NCBI GenBank assembly: GCA_964022665.1
Contig: CAXIDF010000007.1
Span: forward strand, 1 to 64,000
Direction of reading: 5' to 3'
Origin: Haliea sp964022665
GTDB lineage: Bacteria > Pseudomonadota > Gammaproteobacteria > Pseudomonadales > Halieaceae
Length of the DNA stretch: 64,000 nt
The position numbers were made by a program, and so were the translations under genes. Position 1 is the stretch's first letter; the number at the start of each line of letters is the position of its first letter. Below, piece after piece: positions 42,667-50,901 of this stretch. A model generated the notes under the pieces. That model did not search any database. It worked only from the letters and a program-made list of their open reading frames with translations, and was not told the DNA's origin.

Positions 42667-43953
42667 ATGGGTTCACCGTTGTCATCAGGCAACAACGCAA
42701 AGGGGCCCTTCGGGGCCCCCAGTGTTCGCGCCAACAGTCTATACGCACTGCTCCTGGGCACCACCCTGACAGCAGTGCCCGGTATTGCCGCCGACAGTAA
42801 CGGCAATGGTGTGGCTGGCATGATCAGCAATGGCAGTGCCCACCTGGATTTCCGTTATCGGCTGGAGTACGTAGATCAGGCACCGTTCGCGGAGACGGCG
42901 CTGGCCTCTACCCTGCGCTCGCGACTAACCCTGGCCTCTGCCGACTGGGCGGGCGTGTCGTTTGCACTTGAAATCGATGATGTCACGGCGATCGGCAACG
43001 ACCTCTACAACTCCACCACCAATGGCGAACTGCGCTATCCCGTTGTGGCAGATCCGGAGGGCACCGAAGTCAACCGCGTGCAGGTGGACTACCGCAATGG
43101 TGATTTACACGGCACGCTGGGCCGGCAGCGCATCCTTCACGGTAACCACCGTTTTGTCGGCAACGTAGTCTGGCGCCAGAATGAGCAGACTTACGATGGC
43201 CTGCGCGCACAGTGGCAGCCCACGAGCGTCCTGCAGGTGGACGCGAGCTACGTGTACCGCGTGCAGCGCATTTTTGGGCCCGATGATGGCGCCCAGCCGG
43301 CGGATTGGGACGGAGACATCGGCCTGCTGCGGGCCACCTGGTCGCCGGCAGAGAAACAGAGCCTGTCCGGGTTTGCGTATCTGCTGGATATCGATCCGGA
43401 TGCCAACTTCGCGCCCGGACTCACTGTCGCCAATGCCAGCGACACGGTGGGCGTTGAGTACAGTGGGCAATGGTCGGATTTCAATTTCAATCTGGCACTC
43501 GCCACACAGTCTGATGCGGGCGACAATCCCGCGAATTACCGCGCCACCTACTACAACGTGGACGCGGGCTGGGCCCTGTCGCTGGCCAAGCTGGAGGCGG
43601 GTTACGAGGTCCTGGGCAGCGATAACGGGCAGGGCTTTCGCACGCCGCTGGCCACACTGCACAAGTTCCAGGGTTGGGCAGACAAGTTTCTCGGTACGCC
43701 CGGTGACGGCATTCAGGACGCCTGGTTCGCGGTGTCGGGCAAGCATGATGCCTTTAACTGGCGCGCGGTGTACCACGACTTCGAGACCGACCGGAACAGC
43801 CGCAGTCTCGGCTCGGAACTGGACCTGCTGCTCGGTTGGGCGCTCACCCCCAAACTGTCACTGGAGCTGAAAGCGGCATTCTTCGACGGTGATGGCGAGC
43901 CTGCCTATCAGGACACCGACAAAGTCTGGCTTACGGCTCACGTCGCATTTTAG
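42667..43953 (+). CDS. Outer-membrane porin (alginate-export-like) coupled to nirS
   Basis: A 428-residue barrel protein: an unusually long polar N-terminus, hydrophobic signal core (LYALLLGTTLTAVPGIAA, ~25-42), then alternating strands with R/D/Y-rich sequence and terminal phenylalanine (WLTAHVAF). It resembles the alginate-export/OprD-like porins with FRYRLEYVDQAPF at the first strand. The ATG follows the nirS stop by one base (TGAGATG) without a ribosome site, suggesting translational reinitiation. A UUCG-capped hairpin lies inside the first codons. Possible role: passage of nitrite or other small anions, inferred from position alone. Confidence 0.78.
   Translation: MGSPLSSGNNAKGPFGAPSVRANSLYALLLGTTLTAVPGIAADSNGNGVAGMISNGSAHLDFRYRLEYVDQAPFAETALASTLRSRLTLASADWAGVSFALEIDDVTAIGNDLYNSTTNGELRYPVVADPEGTEVNRVQVDYRNGDLHGTLGRQRILHGNHRFVGNVVWRQNEQTYDGLRAQWQPTSVLQVDASYVYRVQRIFGPDDGAQPADWDGDIGLLRATWSPAEKQSLSGFAYLLDIDPDANFAPGLTVANASDTVGVEYSGQWSDFNFNLALATQSDAGDNPANYRATYYNVDAGWALSLAKLEAGYEVLGSDNGQGFRTPLATLHKFQGWADKFLGTPGDGIQDAWFAVSGKHDAFNWRAVYHDFETDRNSRSLGSELDLLLGWALTPKLSLELKAAFFDGDGEPAYQDTDKVWLTAHVAF
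42702..42719 (+). other. UUCG-capped RNA hairpin at the nirS-porin junction
   Basis: GGGGCCC (42702-42708), TTCG loop, GGGCCCC (42713-42719): a perfect 7-bp GC stem with the extra-stable UUCG tetraloop, 37 bp after the nirS stop. No T-run, so a transcript-processing or mRNA-protecting stem is likelier than a terminator. Confidence 0.7.
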
Positions 43954-44000
43954 ACAACACACGTTACGACCCCGCGGCGGGCGCTACTCCTCCTCGCCGT

Positions 44001-44363
44001 TTATTTGCGCGCCGAGGCGAGTATGAACGCCTCGAGTGCCTTGTCGATGCCGAATACGTGGCGGCGAAGCCACTCGGTGAGGAAGGTGGCAACCACCGCC
44101 CTGAATGCGGCATCGTCCTCGTCCTGCTCCAGTAGCGACGCGATTTCCTCGCGGAATTGATCGTGCGCCGCAATGTGCGCGCTGCGTTCCGGGTAGGCGA
44201 GGGCGGCCATGTAGTGTTCCTCCAGGGCAAAGTGGCTTTCCGCGTAGTCGTGCAGGTGGCGCACCACCTCCGCTCCCGATTCGGGTTGGGCAATAAGGTC
44301 AAGAATCGCAAACAGTGTCTGGTGCTGCGCGTCCTGCCAGAGAATGTCACTGGTTTTTTGCAT
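44001..44363 (-). CDS. Bacteriohemerythrin
   Basis: A 120-residue single-domain hemerythrin with all seven di-iron ligands at canonical spacing: H14, H44, E48, H63, H67, H102 and D107 (EEHYMAALAYPER and RRHVFGIDK are recognisable). It reversibly binds O2 and may also bind NO. Convergent with the porin gene, and the second hemerythrin gene flanking the nitrogen-oxide region. An extended upstream start in another frame is a shadow. Confidence 0.9.
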   Translation of the reverse strand: MQKTSDILWQDAQHQTLFAILDLIAQPESGAEVVRHLHDYAESHFALEEHYMAALAYPERSAHIAAHDQFREEIASLLEQDEDDAAFRAVVATFLTEWLRRHVFGIDKALEAFILASARK

Positions 44364-44520
44364 ACTGAAAACATAGCCGTTCTTTCGGCGCTGTACAGAG
44401 CGCGTGGTTTAGCATGGCTACCCGCGGGCTCACTATTTTCGATCCCGGGCAGTGCGCTATACCTGGGCAGGCAGTAGCGTTAAGCTTGGCGCCTGAATAA
44501 TGAACAATACTGGAGCATGT

Positions 44521-44940
44521 ATGAGTCAAAACGTCGATCCCACCCGCGAACAGTTCGATGATTTCAAGTCGCTGCCGCGTGACACGCCGATCATGATGCT
44601 GAACCTGGTTCGACTCAACGCCCAGGCCGTGTACCCCGATGGCGAGACCATCACCGGGGCAGAGGCCTATAGTCGCTACGGTAAATACAGCGGGCCGGTA
44701 TTCAAGCGCCTGGGCGGTAGCATCCTCTGGCGTGGCCGGCCCGAATGTGTCGTCATTGGTCCGCCGGAGGAGCAATGGGATGTCGCCTTTGTGGCACTCT
44801 ATCCCAATTCCGGTGCCTTCATGGCCATGGTCACCGACCCGGAATATCGTGCGATCGTAGTGCACCGTCAGGTAGCGGTTGCAGACAGCCGCTTGATACG
44901 CCTGGGTCAGGCAGAGGCGGGTGCTGCATTCAGCGCCTGA
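44521..44940 (+). CDS. DUF1330-family protein
   Basis: A 139-residue cytoplasmic ferredoxin-like alpha-beta barrel protein. It has the DUF1330 features DTPIMMLNLVRL, GAEAYSRYGKYSGPVFKRLGG and FVALYPNSGAFMAMVTDPEY. GGAG at ~44512 favours the ATG at 44521 over an upstream ATG. The biochemical role of the family is not established; members often accompany degradative genes. It leads into two carboxymuconolactone decarboxylase-like genes. Confidence 0.8.
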   Translation: MSQNVDPTREQFDDFKSLPRDTPIMMLNLVRLNAQAVYPDGETITGAEAYSRYGKYSGPVFKRLGGSILWRGRPECVVIGPPEEQWDVAFVALYPNSGAFMAMVTDPEYRAIVVHRQVAVADSRLIRLGQAEAGAAFSA

Positions 44941-44980
44941 TGGTGATTCGGTTAGCGCACGTGAGCGCGGGGAGGAACAT

Positions 44981-45442
44981 ATGAACTGGATTGTCGAGGG
45001 GCTCGATCGGGAGCAGCTGCTGGACCGCTTGCCAGCGATCAGCGGTCCTTTTCGTGCGCTTTACCAGAGTGTGTATCGGTTGCCACAGGTGGCCCCAGAA
45101 ACCCTGGAGCTGTGCCGCCTGCGGCTCGCGCAACTGCACCGCAGCGATGCGGATTTCACGCTGCAGGAGGTGCCGGTATCTGCCGAGCGGCGCGCCCAGC
45201 TGCAGGATTGGCCGCGCGCGTCCGTGTTCAGCGCTGAGCAGCGCGCCTGCCTCGAGTTTACCGAAGTGCATGCGATGGACTGTGGCGCCATCACCGACGC
45301 CCAGGCCGATGCGGTCAAGGCGCATATCGGTGAGGACGGCCTGGTGGCCCTGTTGCAGGCACTGGGAGTATTTGACGGGCTGATCCGTTTGGGTCTTTTG
45401 TGGCAGGCAGCGCCTGCGGGAGTGCATCAACATGCCAGTTAG
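44981..45442 (+). CDS. Carboxymuconolactone decarboxylase-like protein 1 (no CxxC)
   Basis: A 153-residue all-helical AhpD/CMD-like protein (PQVAPETLELCRLRLAQLHRS, then VALLQALGVFDGLIRLGLL). The redox CxxC found in AhpD and in the next gene is missing (LHRSDAD in its place), suggesting a non-redox or partner subunit. GGAGG just before the ATG fixes the start at 44981. It overlaps the next gene by 11 bp. Confidence 0.68.
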   Translation: MNWIVEGLDREQLLDRLPAISGPFRALYQSVYRLPQVAPETLELCRLRLAQLHRSDADFTLQEVPVSAERRAQLQDWPRASVFSAEQRACLEFTEVHAMDCGAITDAQADAVKAHIGEDGLVALLQALGVFDGLIRLGLLWQAAPAGVHQHAS

Positions 45443-45947
45443 TGCGAGGGTGCAACCACCCGCGGGTAACTCCGGTAACGTTATCCGCGATTCTGCGCTG
45501 GGTATTGTGCCCGGCACGCTGGAGCCCTACCTGGCGCTGAATGCCGCCGTGTGGGACGCGGGCCCTCTGCCCGCTGCCGAGGTGGAGTTGGCGCGGTTGC
45601 GCAATGCGCGCCACACGGGTTGCGTAATGTGTCAGGCGGTGCGTTACGACGTGGCGATCAGCGATGGGCTGACTGAAGAAAAAGTGCAGATGATTCGCGC
45701 GAATGAGCCGGACGCCGAGTTGTCGCCGCGGGAGCGACTGCTGGTGGCGTTTGTCGATCAGTACAATCTGGATCCTGCCGGCATGGATGACGAGTTGCGC
45801 AGCGCGTTGCTTGAGCAGTTCACTGAGGCGGAGTTGTTGCACCTGTCACTGTTGGTGGCGTGGTTCAATGGCTCATCGCGCTGTGCGGTAGCGCTGGGCG
45901 GCATGCCCGAGGCGATGCCGCGTATGGAGATCAGTATCCCCCGGTAG
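45432..45947 (+). CDS. Carboxymuconolactone decarboxylase-family protein 2 (CxxC)
   Basis: A 171-residue AhpD-like protein. The helix pair around RNARHTGCVMCQAVRYDVA contains the CxxC redox pair (CVMC) of alkylhydroperoxidase-like CMD proteins, and LHLSLLVAWFNGSSRCAVALG ends the fold. Overlapping start with the upstream paralogue suggests a hetero-oligomer of the two. Substrate unknown. Confidence 0.75.
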   Translation: MPVSARVQPPAGNSGNVIRDSALGIVPGTLEPYLALNAAVWDAGPLPAAEVELARLRNARHTGCVMCQAVRYDVAISDGLTEEKVQMIRANEPDAELSPRERLLVAFVDQYNLDPAGMDDELRSALLEQFTEAELLHLSLLVAWFNGSSRCAVALGGMPEAMPRMEISIPR

Positions 45948-45952
45948 GAGAG

Positions 45953-45978
45953 CCGGCCACCGCGCAGTGCGGGGCCGG
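45953..45978. terminator. GC-rich hairpin between convergent genes
   Basis: CCGGCC-A-CCGC (45953-45963) pairs with GCGG-GGCCGG (45969-45978) around a GCAGT loop. It lies between the CMD-like gene and the convergent acyl-CoA dehydrogenase gene. No T-run, so termination is uncertain. Confidence 0.45.
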
Positions 45979-45990
45979 ATAGTAGCCCGC

Positions 45991-47289
45991 TTACTTGTTG
46001 TCGAGGAAGTGGCCGTACTTCTCCAGGGCCGCTGCGCGCTGGGTGGGGGTGTGATAGGTGGGAAACAGGCCGGGGGCAGGCTTGTAGTCGCGCAGCACGG
46101 TGCGCGCCACGGTGATCTTGTGCACCTCCGACGGGCCGTCTACCACGCCGAGTTCCGGAATGTTCGCCCACATGGTCATCAGCGGTACTTCGTCTGACAT
46201 GCCCAGGCTGCCGTGCAGGTGCATGGCGCGATAAATCACCTCCTGCAGTATTTTCGGTGTCGCGGCCTTGATGGCGGCGATTTCCTTGCGCACCTCGCGG
46301 TTGTATTCCTTGTACTTGTCGATCAGCCACGCGGTGTAGAGCACGTGCAGGCGGTATTGCAGAATCTGCGTGTAGCTGTCGGCAATCTTGTCCTGGGTCA
46401 TCTGCTTGTTAGCCAGCGGCTCACCCTTGGTGGTGCGGCTCAGTACCCGCTCACACATCATGTCCATGGCTTTTTTCAACACGCCAACACTGCGCATGGC
46501 GTGGTGAACCCGGCCGCCGCCCAGGCGTGTCTGTGCGACCAGAAAGCCCTTGCCCTCTTCACCGAGGAGGTTGTCGGCGGGGACGCGGCAGTTGGTGAAG
46601 CGGATATAGGCGTGTACGCCGTCACCCTGTTCTACATAGGGGCCGACCGCGGAGTTGCGCAGTATTTCCATGCCCGGCGTGCCTTTTTCCACCAGCACGA
46701 TGGAAGCGCCTTCGTGGATGGGCACGTCCGGATCAGTCACCACCATCACCAGCAGGAACTCGGAGAAGCGGGCGTGGGAGGCGAACCACTTTTCACCGTT
46801 GATTACCCACTCGTCACCATCGCGCGTGGCGGTGCAGGTGAACTCTGCCGGGTCGGCGCCAGCCTGGGGTTCCGTCATGGAGTAGCAGGAGGCAATCTCG
46901 CCGTCCAGCAGCGGCTGCAGGAAGCGCGCTTTCTGGTCGTCTGTGCCGAAGTGCGCGAGGATTTCCGCGTTGCCGGAGTCGGGCGCCTGGCAGCCGAACA
47001 CGCTGGGCCCGAAGCGGCTGCGGCCGAGAATTTCGTTCATCAGCCCGAGCTTGACCTGGCCGTAGCCCTGGCCGCCCAGCTCCGGGCCTATATGGCAGGC
47101 CCACAGACGCTTCTCTTTGACGATCTTGCGCAGTGGCGCCATGGCTTTGGCGGCGGGGGAGTCCGGGTCCCATGGGTCGCCGGGTTCGCGGAAAACGAGG
47201 TCCAGCGGCTCGATTTCCTCTCGCGTGAAGGTGGCAATCCACTCCAGCTGCTGCTGGAATTCCGGGTCAGTCTCAAAGCTCCAACTCAC
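45991..47289 (-). CDS. Acyl-CoA dehydrogenase (ACAD10/11 or LvaC-like)
   Basis: A 432-residue FAD acyl-CoA dehydrogenase: helical N-domain, central beta-domain with CYSMTEPQAGADPAEF, and C-terminal helices with LHGSLGMSDEVPLMTMW. The length and the neighbouring phosphotransferase gene resemble the ACAD10/11 and LvaC branch, which acts on 4-(phospho)hydroxyacyl-CoA rather than plain acyl-CoA. Divergent from SDR-phosphotransferase-ligase genes across 185 bp holding a palindromic operator. Confidence 0.88.
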   Translation of the reverse strand: MSWSFETDPEFQQQLEWIATFTREEIEPLDLVFREPGDPWDPDSPAAKAMAPLRKIVKEKRLWACHIGPELGGQGYGQVKLGLMNEILGRSRFGPSVFGCQAPDSGNAEILAHFGTDDQKARFLQPLLDGEIASCYSMTEPQAGADPAEFTCTATRDGDEWVINGEKWFASHARFSEFLLVMVVTDPDVPIHEGASIVLVEKGTPGMEILRNSAVGPYVEQGDGVHAYIRFTNCRVPADNLLGEEGKGFLVAQTRLGGGRVHHAMRSVGVLKKAMDMMCERVLSRTTKGEPLANKQMTQDKIADSYTQILQYRLHVLYTAWLIDKYKEYNREVRKEIAAIKAATPKILQEVIYRAMHLHGSLGMSDEVPLMTMWANIPELGVVDGPSEVHKITVARTVLRDYKPAPGLFPTYHTPTQRAAALEKYGHFLDNK

Positions 47290-47421
47290 GATGATATCCT
47301 TTATGGTCTGGTTTTCGGTTGAGGTTGGCCACCGTTCCCGCTTCAGGAGTGGGGGAAACCGCGCCAGCGTATTCAGCCCTCGGGGCTTGTTTTACTTGAC
47401 TTGCGTGAAGCCTAGTTTAGA

Positions 47422-47440
47422 CTTGTTAGATGCAAACAAG
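47422..47440. promoter_or_regulatory. Palindromic operator, copy A (shared with 63239)
   Basis: CTTGTT (47422-47427), AGATGCA, AACAAG (47435-47440). With flanks, 22 of 25 bases from 47421 equal those from 63238. It lies 35 bp before the SDR gene and in the divergent promoter of the acyl-CoA dehydrogenase gene. TetR-type control is likely; two TetR genes lie in this block. Confidence 0.7.
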
Positions 47441-47474
47441 CAAATAATAAACTCATTCGGGTATAAGTGAAATA

Positions 47475-48206
47475 ATGGTAGACAAAAAAATCTGGTTCAT
47501 TACCGGTGCATCCCGAGGTATTGGCCGCGCGATTGCTGAGCGGGCGCTGGCAGCGGGTGACAAGGTGGCTTTGATCGCGCGCGGTGAGGACGTCACCGCA
47601 CTGGCGGATTCGCTGGGAACTCACTGCATGGCCTGCAGGGCAGACGTCAGCGACGCTGATGCCGTTGCCGCGGCGATGGCCTCGGTGGTTGAGCGCTGGG
47701 GGCGGGTAGACGTTCTGGTCAACAACGCCGGCTTGCACCGTGGCGGGCGCATCGGGCGCATCACTCTGGACGCCTGGGAAAGCGTGCTGGACGTGAATCT
47801 GAAAGGCGCGGTCAATGTGATACGCGCTGCGGACCCGCACCTCGGTGAAGGGGCGGCGATCATCAATATCGGCGCTGTGGTGGGCTTTCGCGGTTTCCCG
47901 GGCGACTCGGCGTACGCCGCATCGAAGGCAGGCCTGGCCGGCCTCACACGCGCCCTGGCGGTGGAGTTTGCGTCTCGCGGTATTACCGTAAATCTGGTGA
48001 TTCCCGGGCTGGTTTTGACCGAAATGACGGGCGGGCTGTCGGACAAGGCGCTGGAAGCGATGCGACAGACGATACCCCTCGGTCGCTATGGGCAGCCGGA
48101 GGAGATTGCGCAGGTGGTAGACGCCGTGGCGCGTGCCCGCTATATGACGGGCGCCTTCGTGCCGGTCGATGGCGGCCTTATGAGCAGCTTCGGGGTGCCA
48201 GGATGA
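47475..48206 (+). CDS. Short-chain dehydrogenase/reductase (LvaD-like position)
   Basis: A 243-residue classical SDR: TGASRGIG (10-17), NNAG, catalytic Y147 and K151 in SAYAASKAG, C-terminal YMTGAFVPVDGG. It oxidises or reduces a hydroxyl/keto group on an unknown substrate. First of SDR-phosphotransferase-acyl-CoA ligase (ATGA overlap with the next gene), the gene set of the levulinate pathway, where LvaD reduces the 4-keto group. Confidence 0.87.
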   Translation: MVDKKIWFITGASRGIGRAIAERALAAGDKVALIARGEDVTALADSLGTHCMACRADVSDADAVAAAMASVVERWGRVDVLVNNAGLHRGGRIGRITLDAWESVLDVNLKGAVNVIRAADPHLGEGAAIINIGAVVGFRGFPGDSAYAASKAGLAGLTRALAVEFASRGITVNLVIPGLVLTEMTGGLSDKALEAMRQTIPLGRYGQPEEIAQVVDAVARARYMTGAFVPVDGGLMSSFGVPG

Positions 48207-49228
48207 GCGCCGGTCATCCTTTCGATGCGCCGCTGGCGGCGTGGATCGAGGCTGAGACAGGGCTCAAAGGTGCCCGGGTATCGCAAGCCCTGAGCGGCGG
48301 CAACGCCAACCTCACGCTGCTGCTGGCTAGCGACGACGGTCCGCTGGTTCTGCGCACCCCGCCCGAAAATGCCATCTCTGCGACATCGCACCGCGGTATC
48401 GAGCGCGAGGCCACCGTGTTGCGCGCCATACAGGGCCACGTCAAGGCGCCACGCGTGGTGGGCTGGTGCGAAGATGCCGCGGTCATCGGGCGACCCTTTC
48501 TGCTCGTTTCCCACGTTGACGGGATAGCGATTACGGATACTCTGCCCGCCACCTACCCGGCTACTGCCGCCAGCGTGAACCGTCTTGGCGAAGACCTGAT
48601 CGACGAGCTCGCGGCCATCCACAGGGCGCCCTGGCAAACGATCGGGCTGGAGCGTCTGGGCAATCCCCAGAATTTCCTTGAGCGACAGATTACCCGCTGG
48701 CGCGCGGCGCGAGCCGAGTCTCCGGTACGCGACCTGCCGCTGCTGGATGAGCTAGCGGTCTGGCTCCTGAATAACATTCCCGAGTCGGGCCCTGTGGGGT
48801 TGATTCACGGTGACTACCACCTCGACAACACGCTGTCGCACCCGGACCGCCCAGGGTTGGCTGCCGTGATTGACTGGGAGCTGGCGACCATTGGTGATCC
48901 GCTCGCTGATTTGGGCCTGTTCCTGATGTTCTGGGGGCCGCGAGAGCTGGATCCGCCAGGATTCAGACATATTCAGGCGGTCAGCCGCTGCGAAAATGCG
49001 CTCTCCCGTCGCGTACTGGCAGAGCGCTGGGGCGCGGCCACCGGCTTTCCGCTTACCAACCTGGATTTTTACCTGTGCTTCGCTTTCTGGCGGCTTGCAG
49101 CAATTGTCGAGGGTGCCTATAGCCTGTACATCCAGGGCAAGGTGGACTCGGATTACGCCAAGGGGCTGGAATACGATGTCCCTGCTCTGCTGGAAGAAGC
49201 GGCGGCAGCCGCGCGCGGCCACTGGTAA
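48203..49228 (+). CDS. APH-family phosphotransferase (LvaA/ACAD10-kinase-like)
   Basis: A 341-residue kinase-fold protein of the aminoglycoside phosphotransferase superfamily. It has an N-lobe nucleotide loop region (QALSGGNANLTLLL), the catalytic Brenner motif HGDYHLDN and the metal motif AVIDWELATIGDPLADLG. Next to an acyl-CoA dehydrogenase and ligase this is the metabolic branch (ACAD10/11 kinase, LvaA), which phosphorylates the hydroxyl of hydroxyacyl-CoA, not an antibiotic-resistance enzyme. No LvaB-like small subunit is seen. Confidence 0.83.
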   Translation: MSAGHPFDAPLAAWIEAETGLKGARVSQALSGGNANLTLLLASDDGPLVLRTPPENAISATSHRGIEREATVLRAIQGHVKAPRVVGWCEDAAVIGRPFLLVSHVDGIAITDTLPATYPATAASVNRLGEDLIDELAAIHRAPWQTIGLERLGNPQNFLERQITRWRAARAESPVRDLPLLDELAVWLLNNIPESGPVGLIHGDYHLDNTLSHPDRPGLAAVIDWELATIGDPLADLGLFLMFWGPRELDPPGFRHIQAVSRCENALSRRVLAERWGAATGFPLTNLDFYLCFAFWRLAAIVEGAYSLYIQGKVDSDYAKGLEYDVPALLEEAAAAARGHW

Positions 49229-49243
49229 GAAGGAGCGAGTTCG

Positions 49244-50857
49244 ATGCAGGCGACAATGATGCACATGCCCATGACCGTGCGCATGATCATGGAGCATGGC
49301 GCGGCGGTCTTCCCCGAAAGCCGGGTCGGGGTTTTTGATGGCGAGCAGACGCACTGGTCGTCCTATCGCGATGTGGCAGACCAGGCCGAGCGCCTGGCGG
49401 GCGCACTCGCGGCGCTCGGTATCGGTCGTGGCGACCGGGTTGCCACGTTCAGCTGGAACAACCTGGCGCACATGGAAGCCTATCTGGCGATACCCTCCAT
49501 GGGCGCCATCATGCACACGGTTAACATCCGTCTGTCGGCAGAACAGGTGGCGTGGGTCATCAACCACGCTGAAAATCGTGTGGTGATTCTCGATGCCAGC
49601 CTGCTCGAGCTGTTTCTGCCGGTTGTGCCTCTGCTCACCACCGTGGAGCATGTGTTGCTCGTGGACGGTGATGCTGCGGAGGTGGGCGGAATTCCTGCGA
49701 GCAGCTATGCCCAGGCACTGGCGGCGCAAGATGGCCGTTTTCCCTGGCCGGAGCTGGAGGAAACCGCGGCGGCCGCTGTGTGTTACACCAGTGGCACCAC
49801 CGGTAACCCCAAGGGGGTCGTCTACAGCCATAAGACCACCTTTGTGCACTCGCTGGCGTCCCGCGCAACCGACACCTTCGGCATCAACGAGCGCGACCGC
49901 ATCCTCTTGCTGCCACCCATGTTTCATGCCAATGCCTGGGGGCTCCCCTACAGCGGCTGGCTCAGCGGCAGCGATTTCATTCTGCCCGGACCGCATCTGC
50001 AGGCCGCGGGTATCGAGGCGATGATTCGCGCCGAAAAGCCTACCTTCACAGCAACCGTGCCGACCATCCTCGCCGACCTGCTGCGCGCTTCCCGCGATAC
50101 CGGCCTGCAGATGGATAGCTTCCGCATGCTGGTCTGTGGTGGCGCTGCGGTAGCGCCGGCGCTCATTGATGCCGCTCGCGAGCGTTGGGGCGTACCGGTT
50201 TTGCAGGGTTGGGGAATGACTGAGACCAGCCCGCTGTGTCATCTGTCCCACCCGCCTCGGGAGCCTGGGCCGGAAGGTGAAACGCCCTGGCGCGCCAAGA
50301 GCGGCCGACCGGTACCCGGTGTGCAAGTGCGTGTGGTAGACGCCGATGGCCATGAACTGCCACACAATGGCCGTGACGTAGGTGAGCTGCAGTTGCGCGG
50401 CCCGTGGATAACGGGCGCCTATCACAACATTAAAGCCGAAGACTCCTTCACCGCAGACGGCTGGCTGCGCACGGGCGACGTCGGCCATATTGATGAAAAA
50501 CACTTTGTGCAGCTTACCGACCGAACCAAGGATGTCATCAAGTCCGGCGGCGAATGGATTTCTTCGGTGGACCTGGAGGGCGCACTTCTGGCGCACCCCG
50601 CCGTGCGCGAGGTGGCAGTTATCGCCACGGATGATGAGCGCTGGCAGGAGCGTCCACTGGCTATAGTGGTCGCGGAGTCGGAGGTCGCGCCGGCCGCACT
50701 GCGGGCTTTTCTTGCCGACCGGGTGGCGAAGTTCTGGATTCCCGAGTACTGGTCGTTCGTTGACGAAATCCCCAAGACCAGTGTGGGCAAGCTGGACAAG
50801 AAAGTCTTGCGTGAGCGCCATGCAGCCGGAGAATACGCCGTCGACTACGTGAAATAG
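49244..50857 (+). CDS. Acyl-CoA ligase (AMP-forming, medium/long-chain type)
   Basis: A 537-residue ANL-superfamily ligase. The P-loop-like motif CYTSGTTGNPKGVVYSHK, QGWGMTETSPLC, the WLRTGDVGHID hinge region and the catalytic lysine near SVGKLDKK are all present. Activates a carboxylic acid to its CoA ester using ATP. Closest in style to AlkK-type ligases. Third gene of the putative Lva-like operon, 15 bp after the phosphotransferase gene. Confidence 0.9.
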   Translation: MQATMMHMPMTVRMIMEHGAAVFPESRVGVFDGEQTHWSSYRDVADQAERLAGALAALGIGRGDRVATFSWNNLAHMEAYLAIPSMGAIMHTVNIRLSAEQVAWVINHAENRVVILDASLLELFLPVVPLLTTVEHVLLVDGDAAEVGGIPASSYAQALAAQDGRFPWPELEETAAAAVCYTSGTTGNPKGVVYSHKTTFVHSLASRATDTFGINERDRILLLPPMFHANAWGLPYSGWLSGSDFILPGPHLQAAGIEAMIRAEKPTFTATVPTILADLLRASRDTGLQMDSFRMLVCGGAAVAPALIDAARERWGVPVLQGWGMTETSPLCHLSHPPREPGPEGETPWRAKSGRPVPGVQVRVVDADGHELPHNGRDVGELQLRGPWITGAYHNIKAEDSFTADGWLRTGDVGHIDEKHFVQLTDRTKDVIKSGGEWISSVDLEGALLAHPAVREVAVIATDDERWQERPLAIVVAESEVAPAALRAFLADRVAKFWIPEYWSFVDEIPKTSVGKLDKKVLRERHAAGEYAVDYVK

Positions 50858-50901
50858 CGGCGCCGCGTACTGTGCGCGTCGCAGGATTGGGAGAAAAGCG
50901 G

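Noticed and set aside
42702..42719. Terminator of nirS
   Set aside because: Strong stem but no T-run, and it lies inside the coupled porin reading frame.
48203..49228. Aminoglycoside resistance gene
   Set aside because: The kinase motifs fit, but the operon partners (acyl-CoA dehydrogenase, SDR, ligase) point to the metabolic hydroxyacyl-CoA kinase branch.
48752..50821. A 689-codon open frame antisense to the acyl-CoA ligase gene
   Set aside because: Same shadow effect; no recognisable fold, while the sense strand encodes complete phosphotransferase and ligase proteins.
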